This document shows positions 17,948 to 27,824 of a DNA stretch of 64,000 nt, piece after piece (the first letter of the stretch is position 1; each line of letters opens with the position of its first letter). A model generated the notes under the pieces. The model searched no databases, had not been told where the DNA came from, and saw only the letters and a list, made by a program, of their open reading frames with translations. This DNA is from Rhizobium sp. (GTDB lineage Bacteria; Pseudomonadota; Gammaproteobacteria; Burkholderiales; Thiobacillaceae): positions 1 to 64,000 of the forward strand of contig JAIBEL010000065.1 of the NCBI GenBank assembly GCA_019459285.1, written 5' to 3'. The position numbers and the translations under genes are program-made.

Positions 17948-17976
17948 AAAAAACCCGCCGATCGGCGGGTTTTTTA
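17948..17976. terminator. Bidirectional intrinsic terminator
   Basis: A perfect 16-base palindrome (CCCGCCGATCGGCGGG, 17954-17969) flanked by A6 and T6. It serves the desaturase on the plus strand and rpmB-rpmG on the minus strand. Confidence 0.9.
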
Positions 17977-17993
17977 TTGGCAACTGGGCTGAA

Positions 17994-18161
17994 TTACTTC
18001 AGCTTGGTTTCCTTGTACATCACATGCTTGCGAGCCTTGGGATCGAACTTGCTGATCTCCATTTTCTCGGGCATGGTCTTCTTGTTCTTGGTGGTGGTGT
18101 AGAAGTGGCCGGTGCCCGCACTGGACTCCAGCTTGATCTTTTCGCGTCCGCCTTTAGCCAT
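17994..18161 (-). CDS. rpmG: 50S ribosomal protein L33
   Basis: A 55-residue ribosomal protein, full length for the bacterial family, beginning [18 protein letters not shown] and containing the FYTTTKNK and [10 protein letters not shown] stretches. It is the non-zinc form, since it has no cysteine pairs. It follows rpmB by 11 bases in the usual rpmB-rpmG order and ends at the shared terminator. Confidence 0.96.
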   Translation of the reverse strand: MAKGGREKIKLESSAGTGHFYTTTKNKKTMPEKMEISKFDPKARKHVMYKETKLK

Positions 18162-18172
18162 GATTCAACTCC

Positions 18173-18409
18173 TTAAATTGCTTCGCCGCGGGCGCGCAGG
18201 TCAGCCAGAACAGCGTCAATGCCGTTTTTGTCGATAGTACGCAGCGCCGCGTTGGACAAACGCATGCGCACCCAGCGATTTTCGCTCTCGACCCAGAACC
18301 GGCGGTATTGCAGGTTGGGCAGGAAACGACGCTTGGTTTTGTTGTTGGCGTGGGAAACATTGTTCCCGACCATGGGCTTCTTGCCCGTCACGACACATAC
18401 GCGAGCCAT
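18173..18409 (-). CDS. rpmB: 50S ribosomal protein L28
   Basis: A 78-residue protein of the large ribosomal subunit, beginning [20 protein letters not shown] with the family's [13 protein letters not shown] stretch. Full length. First gene of rpmB-rpmG. Confidence 0.96.
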   Translation of the reverse strand: MARVCVVTGKKPMVGNNVSHANNKTKRRFLPNLQYRRFWVESENRWVRMRLSNAALRTIDKNGIDAVLADLRARGEAI

Positions 18410-18428
18410 GATGCTGCTCCAAAATTAA

Positions 18429-18463
18429 GGGTTAACCAGTGAGGGTTAACGAAAGGGGTTAAC
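18429..18463 (-). repeat. Three GGGTTAAC repeats in the rpmB leader
   Basis: GGGTTAAC occurs at 18429-18436, 18443-18450 and 18456-18463, all in the same orientation and each containing the palindrome GTTAAC. They lie between the predicted rpmB promoter and its start codon, so they would be transcribed. Confidence 0.6.
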
Positions 18464-18476
18464 CCGAGAACCGCGA

Positions 18477-18506
18477 TTTATATCACAGCTTGCAAGTGCG
18501 AGGCAA
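18477..18506 (-). promoter_or_regulatory. Candidate sigma-70 promoter of rpmB-rpmG
   Basis: On the minus strand TTGCCT (18501-18506) and TATAAA (18477-18482) are 18 bases apart. This places the start about 60 bases before the rpmB ATG. Confidence 0.5.
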
Positions 18507-18519
18507 GTTCGGCGGGCCC

Positions 18520-19194
18520 TCAAAGATGGCCGGATTCCATGAACGACAGCGAGGACGCGCCCGCCACGATGAAATGGTCGAGTACGCGGATGTCGACCAG
18601 CGCCAGCGCATCTGCCAGTTGCCGGGTGAGCGAGCGGTCGGCCTGGCTGGGCTCAGCCACGCCGCTGGGATGGTTGTGCGCCAGGATCAGTGCCGCGGCA
18701 TTGTGCGAAAGCGCGCGCTTGATGATTTCGCGCGGATAGACGCTGGTTTGCGTCAGGGTGCCGCGAAACAGCTCTTCCACCGCGATCACGCGGTTCTGCG
18801 CGTCGAGAAACACGCAGCAGAACACTTCGTACTCCTTGCCGCGCAGGATCAGCCGCAGGTAGTCGCGTACGGCGGTGGGCGAAGTCAGCGCGTCGCCCGC
18901 CTGCATGTCCTCGGCCAGCGTGCGCCGTGCCATTTCCATCACCGCCTGCAGCAGCGCGTATTTGGCTTCGCCGACGCCGGGTGCGGCGCACGCGGATTTC
19001 CAGTCGGCACGACACAATCCACCCAGCCCGCCGAAGCGTTCGATCAGTTCGCGCCCCAGGTCGACCGCGCTTTTGCCGACGACGCCCGTGCGCAGGAAAA
19101 CCGCGACCAGTTCGGCATCGGTCAGGGCCGTGGCGCCCTGTTTCAGCAGTTTCTCGCGTGGCCGCGCGTCTTCCGGCCAGTCCCGAATCGCCAT
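18520..19194 (-). CDS. radC: RadC-family JAB/MPN-domain protein
   Basis: A 224-residue protein of the RadC family. An N-terminal helix-hairpin-helix-like region (residues about 25-90) is followed by the JAMM metalloprotease-like domain with His173-Asn-His-Pro-Ser-Gly and downstream Asp. The motif is intact, as in chromosomal housekeeping copies. The original DNA-repair assignment is disputed and the biochemical role is unknown. It is divergent from coaBC, the usual betaproteobacterial arrangement. Confidence 0.92.
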   Translation of the reverse strand: MAIRDWPEDARPREKLLKQGATALTDAELVAVFLRTGVVGKSAVDLGRELIERFGGLGGLCRADWKSACAAPGVGEAKYALLQAVMEMARRTLAEDMQAGDALTSPTAVRDYLRLILRGKEYEVFCCVFLDAQNRVIAVEELFRGTLTQTSVYPREIIKRALSHNAAALILAHNHPSGVAEPSQADRSLTRQLADALALVDIRVLDHFIVAGASSLSFMESGHL

Positions 19195-19254
19195 GACTCT
19201 CCCCCTCCCGTAGAATGTGCCATTTTCAAGGAAAGCGGGCAGGGAATCGAGACC

Positions 19255-20433
19255 GTGTCGCTGGCAGGCAAGAAAATCATTCTGGGGGTGACCGGCGGCA
19301 TCGCGGCCTACAAGGCAGCCGAGTTGTGTCGCCTGCTGGTCAAGGCTGGCGCCGAGGTGCAGGTGGCGATGACCGCTGCCGCGCAGCAGTTCGTCACGCC
19401 GCTGACCTTCCAGGCACTATCCGGCCGGCCGGTGCTGACGTCTTTGTGGGACGCCGCCAGCGGCGACGGCATGGCGCACATTCACCTGTCGCGTGACGCC
19501 GATCTGATTCTGGTGGCGCCGGCCTCGGCCGATTTCCTGGCGAAGCTTGCGTACGGCCGCGCCGACGATCTCTTGACGACGCTGTGCCTGGCACGTACCT
19601 GCAATCTGGCGGTGGCGCCGGCGATGAACCGCGAAATGTGGGCAGCGGCTGCGACCCAGCGCAATCTTGCGCAATTGCACGAGGACAGCGTGCAGGTGCT
19701 GGGACCGGCCGCGGGCGAACAGGCCTGCGGCGAAACCGGTCTTGGGCGCATGCTGGAGCCGGCCGACCTCGAAGTTGCTCTGCACGGCCTGCTGGGAAAG
19801 GGCGTACTGGCGGGCAAGCGGGCCGTGATCACGGCCGGCCCCACCTTCGAGGCGATCGATCCGGTGCGGGGCCTGACCAACCTGAGTTCCGGCAAGATGG
19901 GCTACGCGGTTGCCCAGGCGGCGGCCGAGGCGGGCGCCGAGGTCTGCCTGGTCTCGGGCCCGACCTGCCTTGCCATACCGGCAGGCGTGCGTCGGGTCGA
20001 TGTGCAAAGCGCAGCCGAAATGCGCGATGCCGTCCTGCGCGAATTGCCGGCCGACGTGTTCATCGCGGTGGCGGCGGTGGCCGATTACCGGGTGGACGCG
20101 GCGGTATCGCAGAAGATCAAGAAAAGTGCCGCGGGCCTGACCCTGAATCTGGTGGCCAACCCCGACATCCTGGCTGAAGTCGCCGCCCTGCCCGACGCGC
20201 CGTTCTGCGTGGGTTTCGCCGCCGAGACCGAACGGCTGGCCGAACATGCCGAGGCCAAGCGCCTGAAGAAAAAACTACCGCTGCTGGTCGGCAACCTGGC
20301 GCAGGACACGCTCGGTCAGGACAGCGCCGAGTTGGTGCTGTTCGACGATCAAGGCCGGCATCCGCTCTCGCGTGCAGACAAACTCTCCCAGGCGCGCCAT
20401 CTGGTTCGCCATCTCGCAACCCTGCTCAACTGA
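19255..20433 (+). CDS. coaBC: Bifunctional phosphopantothenoylcysteine decarboxylase / synthetase
   Basis: A 392-residue coenzyme A biosynthesis enzyme. The N-terminal CoaC part is a flavoprotein ([30 protein letters not shown] with the active cysteine near 160). The C-terminal CoaB part carries [23 protein letters not shown] (near 200) and the KIKKSA lysine motif. Translation begins at GTG 19255 after AGGGA; much longer upstream frames only overlap radC. dut follows after 16 bases, a common pairing. Confidence 0.95.
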   Translation: MSLAGKKIILGVTGGIAAYKAAELCRLLVKAGAEVQVAMTAAAQQFVTPLTFQALSGRPVLTSLWDAASGDGMAHIHLSRDADLILVAPASADFLAKLAYGRADDLLTTLCLARTCNLAVAPAMNREMWAAAATQRNLAQLHEDSVQVLGPAAGEQACGETGLGRMLEPADLEVALHGLLGKGVLAGKRAVITAGPTFEAIDPVRGLTNLSSGKMGYAVAQAAAEAGAEVCLVSGPTCLAIPAGVRRVDVQSAAEMRDAVLRELPADVFIAVAAVADYRVDAAVSQKIKKSAAGLTLNLVANPDILAEVAALPDAPFCVGFAAETERLAEHAEAKRLKKKLPLLVGNLAQDTLGQDSAELVLFDDQGRHPLSRADKLSQARHLVRHLATLLN

Positions 20434-20449
20434 CGAAATTCCGACGAAA

Positions 20450-20896
20450 ATGAAGATGGATGTGAAGATTCTCGACGCTCGCCTGCGCGATCAGCTGCCG
20501 CATTACGCTACGCCGGGTGCCGCCGGGCTCGATCTGCGTGCCTGTATCGATGGTCCAATCGTACTGGCGCCGGGCGAAACCCAGCTGATCCCGACCGGCA
20601 TGGCGATCCATCTGGCCGATCCGGGCTATGCCGCGCTGATCCTGCCGCGCTCCGGTTTGGGCCACAAGCATGGCATCGTGCTGGGCAACCTAGTGGGGCT
20701 GATCGACTCTGATTATCAAGGCCAACTCATGGTGTCCGCCTGGAATCGCGGGCAGCAGGCGTTCGAACTGACGCCGATGGAACGTCTGGCCCAGCTCGTC
20801 ATCGTCCCGGTCATGCAGGCCGAATTCAACGTGGTGGAAGCGTTTTCAAGCAGCGAGCGCGGCGAGGGCGGATTCGGCAGCACGGGCCGACAGTAG
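20450..20896 (+). CDS. dut: Deoxyuridine 5'-triphosphate nucleotidohydrolase
   Basis: A 148-residue trimeric dUTPase that hydrolyses dUTP to dUMP and pyrophosphate. It keeps uracil out of DNA and feeds thymidylate synthesis. All five motifs are visible: [34 protein letters not shown] and the C-terminal [10 protein letters not shown]. Start at 20450 gives the family length, 16 bases after coaBC. Confidence 0.96.
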   Translation: MKMDVKILDARLRDQLPHYATPGAAGLDLRACIDGPIVLAPGETQLIPTGMAIHLADPGYAALILPRSGLGHKHGIVLGNLVGLIDSDYQGQLMVSAWNRGQQAFELTPMERLAQLVIVPVMQAEFNVVEAFSSSERGEGGFGSTGRQ

Positions 20897-20926
20897 TGTC
20901 GGAAATTTTTACATACCGGTAAAAGA

Positions 20927-20956
20927 CGCACCCGGCAGGCGAGCCTGCCGGGTGCG
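20927..20956. terminator. Strong hairpin between dut and the diguanylate cyclase gene
   Basis: A perfect 14-base inverted repeat (CGCACCCGGCAGGC and its complement) with only GA between the arms. On the plus strand no T-run follows; on the minus strand a TCTTTT stretch follows. It probably ends dut transcription, but it is not a textbook intrinsic terminator for that direction. Confidence 0.5.
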
Positions 20957-21076
20957 CGCACATCAGGGCATGGAATTTGCTGTATCAAGACCATGTCGGC
21001 GGGTTGCCTGGAGTCTGGGCGCCCGTCATTGCGGAGAAACAAATACTAAGAGGTTGGAGAGCCGGCTGGCGCAGTC

Positions 21077-22525
21077 ATGCCCCATACGTCGATATCACGG
21101 TTTGGCCTGATCCTGGCTGCAGCGTTGGTGCTGCTGGCCGGGCTCATCACATCCGCGATTTTTCTGACGCGGCCGCAGGCACAAACGGTGCCGGAAGAAC
21201 TGGGCAAACCGGTGATGGCGGCGCAGATCGAGTTTCTTGCCGATGCCATGAAGCGCAGTGCCGCACGGATTGCGGCGCATCCGCAGACACTGGCGTGTTT
21301 TGCCAGCGCGTCGCCCGACGTGTGCCAGGCACAGGCAGCCAACCTGCAGGCGCTGAACCAGGATGCGACCGTGTTGTTCGTCACGGAAGGCCAGCGCCAG
21401 TTGCTGCCCGGTTTCCTGCCGGGCGACACGCGGAAGCTGTTGGCCAACGCCGGGCGTGGCGGTAGCGGGGCGACCGCCACCGCTACCTTCAACCTCTCGC
21501 TCTCGCATCCGGTAACGGGCGCCGACGGCAAGCGGCTCGGCTATGTCATCGTCGAGCAGAGCGTGCCGCAGCTGCAGGCGCTGTTCGATACCCTGCCGTT
21601 GCCGGACGCCGCCGCCTATGCCGAATTGCAGCAAAGCGGGGGTGGCGATTCCGCCATGGTGCTGATGCGACGCGGCAACCAGGCGATCAAGCGGAACGTC
21701 CGCCCCACCCTCATCGCGCTGGCCGGCACGCCCTGGCAGATTGCCGTATGGCGTCCGGTTACGCCGGTGGTCGAGAGCGTCGCGCCCTATCTGCTGGGCT
21801 GGCTGGTGGCCAGCCTGGTCATCGCCATCCTGGTGGCGGCCACCATTCTGGCGGTGCGTAACCGGGTCGCCGACAATCTACGCATGCTGGTGAAATTCAC
21901 CAACGACCTGCGCCAGCAGCGGTTGCGCGCCGATTATCCGGTCAGCCTGGCGGAGTTCCAGACACCACTCGAGACCATGCTGAAACTGGGCAAGGTCATG
22001 CTGGGTAAACAGAAGGAAGTCTCCTCGCAGGCCAGGATCGACCATTTGTCCAAGGTGAACAACCGGCGCAGCTTCGACGAGAAGCAAAAGGAGTTGTTTG
22101 GCACGCTGAAGGACGGCTGGACTCACAGCCTGTTGATTCTCGACATCGATAATTTCAAGCAGGTCAACGATACCTTCGGCCACGAGGCGGGCGATCAGCT
22201 CATCATCAAGTTCGGCAATGCGCTGAAGGCCTGCCTGCGCAACAGCGATTTCATCGCCCGTCTGGGCGGCGACGAATTCTGCGTGGTATTCCCCTACACG
22301 CCGCTCGATCGGGCACAGGAACTGGCGGAGCGCCTGCGCGCCAAGATGCCGGAGAGCGTCGAGCTCATTCCGGGCGTGACGCAGAAGCTGTCCTGGAGCG
22401 GCGGCATGTCCGAATTCAGCCGCGACGACCGCGAGGAAAACGAGGCGCTGGCGCGCGCCGACGCGGCGCTCCTGGAGGCCAAGCGTGGCGGGCGCAACGC
22501 TACGCGGGTCAGGGCCGCCGCCTGA
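21077..22525 (+). CDS. Membrane-bound diguanylate cyclase
   Basis: A 482-residue c-di-GMP synthase. A membrane anchor (residues 10-30), a periplasmic sensing region of about 200 residues, a second membrane segment (about 240-262) and a cytoplasmic GGDEF domain are arranged in order. The active site is GGDEF intact (LGGDEFCVVF), and RNSD five residues upstream forms an RxxD inhibitory site, so product inhibition is likely. No EAL domain. The 3' end overlaps the convergent lnt stop by 17 bases. The periplasmic ligand is unknown. Confidence 0.9.
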   Translation: MPHTSISRFGLILAAALVLLAGLITSAIFLTRPQAQTVPEELGKPVMAAQIEFLADAMKRSAARIAAHPQTLACFASASPDVCQAQAANLQALNQDATVLFVTEGQRQLLPGFLPGDTRKLLANAGRGGSGATATATFNLSLSHPVTGADGKRLGYVIVEQSVPQLQALFDTLPLPDAAAYAELQQSGGGDSAMVLMRRGNQAIKRNVRPTLIALAGTPWQIAVWRPVTPVVESVAPYLLGWLVASLVIAILVAATILAVRNRVADNLRMLVKFTNDLRQQRLRADYPVSLAEFQTPLETMLKLGKVMLGKQKEVSSQARIDHLSKVNNRRSFDEKQKELFGTLKDGWTHSLLILDIDNFKQVNDTFGHEAGDQLIIKFGNALKACLRNSDFIARLGGDEFCVVFPYTPLDRAQELAERLRAKMPESVELIPGVTQKLSWSGGMSEFSRDDREENEALARADAALLEAKRGGRNATRVRAAA

Positions 22526-24029
22526 GGGCGGCCGCCAGCAGGACGATCCCCAATATCCCCCACAGCGTCAGTACCGGCGCATTGCCCCAGCGCACATACG
22601 GCGTGCTGCCGGCGTAGCCCTGAATTTCGCCGGCGAGGCTACCGGCAGTGAAGAGCGGCAGGCTGGCCAGGATGTGACCTTTTGCGTCGATGATCGCGGT
22701 GAGGCCGGTGTTGGTTGCGCGCAGCATCATGCGTCCGGTTTCCAGCGCGCGCATCTGCGACATCTGCGCGTGTTGCCAGGGCGCCAGCGAATCGCCGAAC
22801 CAGGCCAGATTGCTGACGTTGACCAGCACGCTCGCTTGCGGCAACTGGCGGATGATTTCCTCGCCGAACGCATCCTCGTAGCAGATGTCGGCGGCAACCC
22901 GCTGACCGCCGATAGCGAGCGGGCGCTGGTCGATGGCGCCGCGCGCGAAGTCTGATAACGGAATGTGCAGGATCTCGATGACCCAACCCCACACCTTCTT
23001 CAGCGGGATGTATTCGCCGAATGGCACCAGGTGCACCTTGCTGTAACGCTGGCTGGGCGCGCTGCCGAAACTGACGACGCTGTTGTAGTAGGCGCCATCG
23101 AGCGAACCGGTCGGCAGCCCGGCCAGCACATCGCCGCCGTTGTGCCGGCCGAGCGCGGCCAGCTCGGTGCGATAGGCGTCCGGGAGTTCGGACTCGAACA
23201 GCGGCAGCGCCGTTTCCGGCAATACGATCAGGCGCGCGGGCGCGGCTGCGGCCATGCGCGCGTAGCTGTCCAGCGTGGCGCGGGTTTTGTCGGGTTGCCA
23301 CTTCATGTCCTGCGGGATGTTGCCTTGCAGCAAGGCGACCGAAGTCGGCGCGCCGTCGGGTGTGGTCCATTGAATGTCGCGCAGGGCCTGACCGCCGACC
23401 CCCAGCGCCACGATGGCCGCCGCCGCCCAGACGCGCGATGCCGGCGAGGTGCGCGGCGTCACGCTCCATGTCAGCAGGCCTGCGATCAGCGCCAGCAGAA
23501 ACGAAATGCCGTACACGCCGACGAGGGGGGCATAACCGGCCAACGGGCCCTGGGGCACTTGCGAGTAACCCGCAACCAGCCAGGGGAAGCCGGTGAATAT
23601 CCAGCCGCGACTCCATTCCGTCATGCTCCAGGCAAGCGGAAGCAGCAGCACGGTCCTGAGTGCAGGTGTGTGACGCCACCCGGCCTGCAGCGCGCCGACT
23701 GTCGCCGGAAACAGCGCGAGGAATGCACAGAACAAAAAAGTGGCGAGTCCGGCCAGCCACAGGGACATGCCGCCGTATACCCACAGGCTGACAAATACCC
23801 AGCTTACGCCGGTCAGGAAAAATCCCAGCCCCCAGGCCAGACCGATCAGAAATCCGGTCCGTCTGGACGGGGTGCGCGACAGCTGCGCAAACAGTACGGC
23901 TAGGCTCAGGATGGGCAAGGGCCAGAATTCAAACGGCGCGAATCCGGCGATGGCCGTCGCGCCGGCTAGCAGGCTGAGAAGCAGCGGCAGGAAGGGGGGG
24001 CGGCGCATGACGGAACGCTTATCCGCCAT
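22509..24029 (-). CDS. lnt: Apolipoprotein N-acyltransferase
   Basis: A 506-residue inner-membrane enzyme that adds the third acyl chain to lipoproteins. An N-terminal block of about six hydrophobic helices (residues 10-215) precedes a periplasmic nitrilase-like domain. The catalytic triad is seen as Glu in LPETALP, Lys in YSKVHLVPFGEY and Cys in ICYEDAFGEE. A final helix follows. It lies 14 bases downstream of pyrC'. ATG at 24029 is used; ATG seven codons later is also possible. Confidence 0.94.
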   Translation of the reverse strand: MADKRSVMRRPPFLPLLLSLLAGATAIAGFAPFEFWPLPILSLAVLFAQLSRTPSRRTGFLIGLAWGLGFFLTGVSWVFVSLWVYGGMSLWLAGLATFLFCAFLALFPATVGALQAGWRHTPALRTVLLLPLAWSMTEWSRGWIFTGFPWLVAGYSQVPQGPLAGYAPLVGVYGISFLLALIAGLLTWSVTPRTSPASRVWAAAAIVALGVGGQALRDIQWTTPDGAPTSVALLQGNIPQDMKWQPDKTRATLDSYARMAAAAPARLIVLPETALPLFESELPDAYRTELAALGRHNGGDVLAGLPTGSLDGAYYNSVVSFGSAPSQRYSKVHLVPFGEYIPLKKVWGWVIEILHIPLSDFARGAIDQRPLAIGGQRVAADICYEDAFGEEIIRQLPQASVLVNVSNLAWFGDSLAPWQHAQMSQMRALETGRMMLRATNTGLTAIIDAKGHILASLPLFTAGSLAGEIQGYAGSTPYVRWGNAPVLTLWGILGIVLLAAALRRRP

Positions 24030-24043
24030 GAAGGTCGCCGTGG

Positions 24044-25324
24044 CTAGCGGGGTGTTTCAAAGTCGATATGGCCGTCGATCACTGTGTAGCGTACCCGGCC
24101 CTGCATCGGATGATCGAGGAAAGGGGTGTTGTCGCCCTGACTGGCCAGGGTTTTAGGCGTCACGACCCATTCGGCGGACTCGTCGAATATGCAGACGTCG
24201 GCGTAGCCGCCGATCGACAGGTTGCCGCCGGGCACCCCGAGAATCTGCGCCGGTTTCCAGGAAATCAGGTCGATCGCCTGCATCAGCGGTACGCCCATCT
24301 CGCGCGCCCATTTCAGCGTCAGCGGCAGCAGCAGTTCGACCCCCGATGCGCCCGGCGAAGATTCGCCGAAGGGCAGCTGCTTCTCGTCCTCGTCGACCGG
24401 GGTGTGGTCAGAGCACAGCGCGTCGATGGAGCCGTCGCGCAAGGCTTCGCGAATGGCATCGCGGTCGCGCAGGCTTCTGAGCGGCGGCACCAGATGCAGG
24501 TGCGAGTCGAAACTGATGAGATCGTTTTCCGACAGGTGCACATGGGTACAGGCCACATCGCAGGTCACGGCGAGCCCCTGCGCCTTGGCTGCGCGCACCA
24601 TGGCGATGCCGTCGCGCGTCGACAGGCGGGCAAGATGAATGCGTGCGCCGGTTTCGCGTGCCAGTTGCAGGATGGTTGCCAGCGCCACCGTTTCGGCCAG
24701 CGCCGGGATGCCCTGCAGCCCAAGCCGCGTGGCGACCGCACCGTCGTGCGCGACGCCGCCGCGAGCCAGCGACACGTCCTGTGGCCGCAACCACAGGCTG
24801 AAGCCGAAGGTGGCGGCGTATTCCATGGCACGCAGCAATACCAGGGTGTCGGTCAATGGTGCGTCGGCCTGGGTGAAGGCGCGGCAGCCCGCTTCGGTCA
24901 GCTCGGCCATTTCGGTGAGCATCTGGCCTTCGAGCTTTTGCGTCATTGCGCCAATCGGATACACGCGCGGTCCCGGCAGGTTCTTGGCGCGGAATTTCAG
25001 CATCTCCACCAGGCCCGGTTCGTCCAGCGGCGGGTCGGTGTCGGGCGGGCAGGCGAGCGAGGTGATCCCGCCGGCAGCGGCGGCGAGCATTTCCGATTCG
25101 AGCGTGGCCCTGTACTCGAAGCCGGGTTCGCGCAACCGCACCGACAGGTCGACCAGGCCGGGACAGACGACGAGGCCCGTTGCGTCGATCGTGCGGTTGG
25201 CGTGGAAGTCGGCAGGTCCCTGGCCGATGGCGACGATCTTGCCCGCCGCTACGAAGACGTCGGCGACTTCGTCGCGTTCGCTCATCGGGTCGATCACCCG
25301 CCCGTTCTTGATATGGATCTTCAT
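24044..25324 (-). CDS. Dihydroorotase-like PyrC' (non-catalytic ATCase partner)
   Basis: A 426-residue member of the dihydroorotase family. The metal-binding HxH that normally opens the barrel is replaced: the motif reads [13 protein letters not shown], with Ser61 and Arg63 where histidines belong. The usual TPHH region is altered to [10 protein letters not shown], while CSDHTP is kept. In Pseudomonas putida such a PyrC' is inactive and is required for assembly of the dodecameric PyrB-PyrC' aspartate transcarbamoylase. The gene overlaps pyrB by four bases in the same order. A catalytic dihydroorotase should therefore exist elsewhere in the genome. Confidence 0.9.
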   Translation of the reverse strand: MKIHIKNGRVIDPMSERDEVADVFVAAGKIVAIGQGPADFHANRTIDATGLVVCPGLVDLSVRLREPGFEYRATLESEMLAAAAGGITSLACPPDTDPPLDEPGLVEMLKFRAKNLPGPRVYPIGAMTQKLEGQMLTEMAELTEAGCRAFTQADAPLTDTLVLLRAMEYAATFGFSLWLRPQDVSLARGGVAHDGAVATRLGLQGIPALAETVALATILQLARETGARIHLARLSTRDGIAMVRAAKAQGLAVTCDVACTHVHLSENDLISFDSHLHLVPPLRSLRDRDAIREALRDGSIDALCSDHTPVDEDEKQLPFGESSPGASGVELLLPLTLKWAREMGVPLMQAIDLISWKPAQILGVPGGNLSIGGYADVCIFDESAEWVVTPKTLASQGDNTPFLDHPMQGRVRYTVIDGHIDFETPR

Positions 25325-26274
25325 GCGTTCCCCGTCCCTGCCAGCATTGCCATCACTGCCATGCGCACCGCAATGCCGTAAGTCACCTGCGGCAGGATCA
25401 CCGACTGCGGGCCGTCGGCCACCTCGGACGCGATCTCGACGCCGCGGTTCATCGGCCCGGGATGCATCACGATGGCATCCGGCTTGGCGAGTGCGAGTTT
25501 TTCCGGCGTCAGGCCGAAAAACTTGAAGTATTCCTGCGCGCTGGGCAGGCGTGCGCCTTTCATGCGTTCATTCTGCAGGCGCAGCATGATGACCACGTCG
25601 CAGCCGCGCAGGCCCGCTTCCATGTCGTGGAACACCTTGACGCCCATCTGTTCGACTCCGGTAGGCAGCAGGGTTTTCGGGCCGATGACGCGGACTTCCG
25701 GCACGCCCAGGGTGGTCAGCGCGTGAATCTGCGACCGCGCCACGCGCGAATGCAGCACGTCGCCGACGATGGCCACGGTCAGATTGTGGAACTCGCCCTT
25801 GAAGCGGCGGATGGTGAACATGTCGAGCAGGCCCTGGGTGGGATGCGCATGGCGGCCGTCGCCCGCGTTCACCACCGAGATGTGCGGTGCCACGTGCTGT
25901 GCGATGAAGTGCGCCGCCCCTGATTGCGAGTGGCGCACGATAAACATGTCGGCGTGCATGGCGGCGAGGTTGTCGACGGTGTCGAGGATCGCTTCGCCCT
26001 TGGTCTGGCTGGAGGTCGCGATGTTGAGGTTGACGACATCAGCGGACAGGCGCTTGGCGGCGATTTCAAAGGTGGTGCGGGTGCGCGTCGAGGGCTCGAA
26101 GAACAGGTTGAAGATCGATTTGCCACGCAGCAGCGGGACTTTTTTCACCTCGCGCTCGCCCACGTCCATGAAGGATTCTGCGGTGTCGAGGATTTGCGTG
26201 ATGATGGCGCGCGGTAGGCCGTCGAGGGTGAGCAGGTGGCGTAGCCTGCCGTCTTGGGTGAGTTGTCGGTTCAT
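25321..26274 (-). CDS. pyrB: Aspartate carbamoyltransferase catalytic chain
   Basis: A 317-residue enzyme that joins carbamoyl phosphate and aspartate in pyrimidine synthesis. The carbamoyl-phosphate motif [13 protein letters not shown] is near residue 55, HPTQGLLDM near 140 and [12 protein letters not shown] near 270. ATG at 26274 gives family length and overlaps the pyrR stop by four bases. No pyrI regulatory chain follows; the pyrC' partner takes its place, as in class A ATCases. Confidence 0.96.
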   Translation of the reverse strand: MNRQLTQDGRLRHLLTLDGLPRAIITQILDTAESFMDVGEREVKKVPLLRGKSIFNLFFEPSTRTRTTFEIAAKRLSADVVNLNIATSSQTKGEAILDTVDNLAAMHADMFIVRHSQSGAAHFIAQHVAPHISVVNAGDGRHAHPTQGLLDMFTIRRFKGEFHNLTVAIVGDVLHSRVARSQIHALTTLGVPEVRVIGPKTLLPTGVEQMGVKVFHDMEAGLRGCDVVIMLRLQNERMKGARLPSAQEYFKFFGLTPEKLALAKPDAIVMHPGPMNRGVEIASEVADGPQSVILPQVTYGIAVRMAVMAMLAGTGNA

Positions 26275-26765
26275 GCAAGGCTGAGAGTCAGATGGCCGTC
26301 GTCGAGGCGGGAAAGGTGGATGTTCTGGTGGTCGGGCACGGTGATCGTCAGGCCGGCGAAATCCGGGCGGATCGGCAACTCGTGGCCGCCGCGATCGACC
26401 AGGACAGCCAGCCGGATCGATGCCGGACGGCCATAGTCGAACAGTTCGTTCATCGCCGCGCGGACCGTGCGTCCGCTGTGCAGCACGTCGTCGACCAGCA
26501 GGATGGCGCGGCCTTCCAGATCGACCGGCAGGTTGGAGGGCTTGACCTGCGGGTGCAGGCCGATGCGCGAAAAATCGTCGCGGTAAAACGAAATGTCGAG
26601 CGTGCCGAGCGGTTGGGCGCACTGCAGCAGCGCGTGCAGCCGCTCGGCCACCCATACGCCGCCGGTGTGGATGCCGACGATCAGTGTGTCGGGCGTGAGG
26701 GTGGGGGCGATGGCGTCGGCGAGCCGCGCGATCAGTGTGTTGGCGTCAGGCAGTGAGGCGTGCAT
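26271..26765 (-). CDS. pyrR: PyrR-type uracil phosphoribosyltransferase / regulator
   Basis: A 164-residue type I phosphoribosyltransferase. The PRPP loop is [17 protein letters not shown] (near residue 93) and the C-terminal region matches PyrR. In Bacillus it binds pyr leader RNA. In Gram-negatives it usually co-occurs with pyrB-pyrC' and may act mainly as an enzyme or through a different regulatory mechanism. It overlaps ruvX by 20 bases and pyrB by four, so the set is tightly coupled. Confidence 0.93.
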   Translation of the reverse strand: MHASLPDANTLIARLADAIAPTLTPDTLIVGIHTGGVWVAERLHALLQCAQPLGTLDISFYRDDFSRIGLHPQVKPSNLPVDLEGRAILLVDDVLHSGRTVRAAMNELFDYGRPASIRLAVLVDRGGHELPIRPDFAGLTITVPDHQNIHLSRLDDGHLTLSLA

Positions 26766-27183
26766 CGAAAAACCCTTGCAGTATGAGTTGGGCGGCGACG
26801 GCGTCCGTCAGCGCCTTGTTTTTCTTGCCGTGGATGCCGCACGCATGGAGCTCGGATTCGGCTGCCGTGCTGGTGTGGCGCTCGTCCACCAGAAAAACCG
26901 GGAGATTGAAGCGGGATTCTAATTTGCGCGCGAAGTTTTTGGCCACCCGCGTCATGTCATGTTCGCTGCCGTCGGCGTGGGTGGGCAAGCCCATTACCAG
27001 CAGCACCGGCTGCCATTCGGTCATGAGCTTGCCGATGGCGATGAGCCGGGCATCGGTCGAGTCGGCCTGAATGACGGTGAGTGGATGCGCGATCCCGATC
27101 GACAGATCGCCCGAGGCCACGCCGGTGCGTTTCAGACCCAGATCGAGGGCCAGCACCGTGCCGTGGGTATGCTCCGGGTTCAA
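26746..27183 (-). CDS. ruvX: RuvX/YqgF pre-16S rRNA nuclease (Holliday-junction-resolvase fold)
   Basis: A 145-residue RNase H-fold protein with the metal-site motifs [24 protein letters not shown] and LVDERHTS followed by [10 protein letters not shown]. It processes the 5' end of 16S rRNA; a resolvase role was proposed first. The start appears to be TTG at 27183, overlapping the yqgE stop. The yqgE-ruvX-pyrR-pyrB-pyrC' order is conserved in many beta- and gammaproteobacteria. Confidence 0.92.
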   Translation of the reverse strand: MNPEHTHGTVLALDLGLKRTGVASGDLSIGIAHPLTVIQADSTDARLIAIGKLMTEWQPVLLVMGLPTHADGSEHDMTRVAKNFARKLESRFNLPVFLVDERHTSTAAESELHACGIHGKKNKALTDAVAAQLILQGFFDARLTA

Positions 27184-27737
27184 GCGTGCCCGGCTTCTTC
27201 TGACAGGCTGGCGAAGTCAATGCCCAGCAGCTTCATCGCGGCAGGTAGACGTTCTTCGGGCGCCAGGTCGAAAATCACCTGCGGATCGGCGGCCACCGAC
27301 AGCCATGCATTCTGCTTGATCTCATCTTCCAGCTGGCCGGCCGACCAGCCCGCGTAACCCAGCGACACCATGAATTTTTCCGGGCCCGCCCCCTGGCTGA
27401 CGGCTTCGAGCACGTCCTTCGAGGTGGTGAGGCTGACCGCGTCGTTGACGGTGAGGGTGGAGCTGAAGGTGAGCGGCGGCGTGTGCAGCACGAATCCACG
27501 CTCGGTCTGCACCGGGCCGCCGAAGTACACGGTGTCGTGGTGCAGGCGTTCCGGCAGCGACAGCCCGATCTGCTCGAACAGCGTCGACAGTTCGAGGTCG
27601 ATCGGCCGATTGACCACCACGCCGAGCGCGCCCTGGTCGCTGTGATCGCAGATATAGGTCAAGGTGCCGTTGAAATTGGGGTCGACCATGCCGGGCATGG
27701 CGATCAGGAAATTGTGGGTCAGGTTGACGGTATCCAT
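27180..27737 (-). CDS. YqgE/AlgH family protein
   Basis: A 185-residue UPF0301 protein with the family opening [21 protein letters not shown] reduced here to its core (NFLIAMPGM), then [10 protein letters not shown] and [15 protein letters not shown]. Function is not settled; it is sometimes called a transcriptional regulator. ATG at 27737 is chosen over a TTG further upstream because family members start there. It leads the ruvX-pyrR-pyrB-pyrC' chain. Confidence 0.92.
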   Translation of the reverse strand: MDTVNLTHNFLIAMPGMVDPNFNGTLTYICDHSDQGALGVVVNRPIDLELSTLFEQIGLSLPERLHHDTVYFGGPVQTERGFVLHTPPLTFSSTLTVNDAVSLTTSKDVLEAVSQGAGPEKFMVSLGYAGWSAGQLEDEIKQNAWLSVAADPQVIFDLAPEERLPAAMKLLGIDFASLSEEAGHA

Positions 27738-27824
27738 GGTTGCGTTCCCATTGTAATCTGCCTCAAATCCGGCAAGCACCACTTTTTTCAACTTGCCTTT
27801 CCACTATAGCGACCATCTCGTCCC

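Noticed and set aside
18490-19254. Upstream extension of the coaBC frame
   Set aside because: Overlaps radC entirely on the other strand and has no CoaC-like sequence; GTG 19255 begins the domain.
20897-21076. c-di-GMP riboswitch upstream of the diguanylate cyclase
   Set aside because: The sequence lacks the conserved GEMM core; only a simple hairpin is seen.
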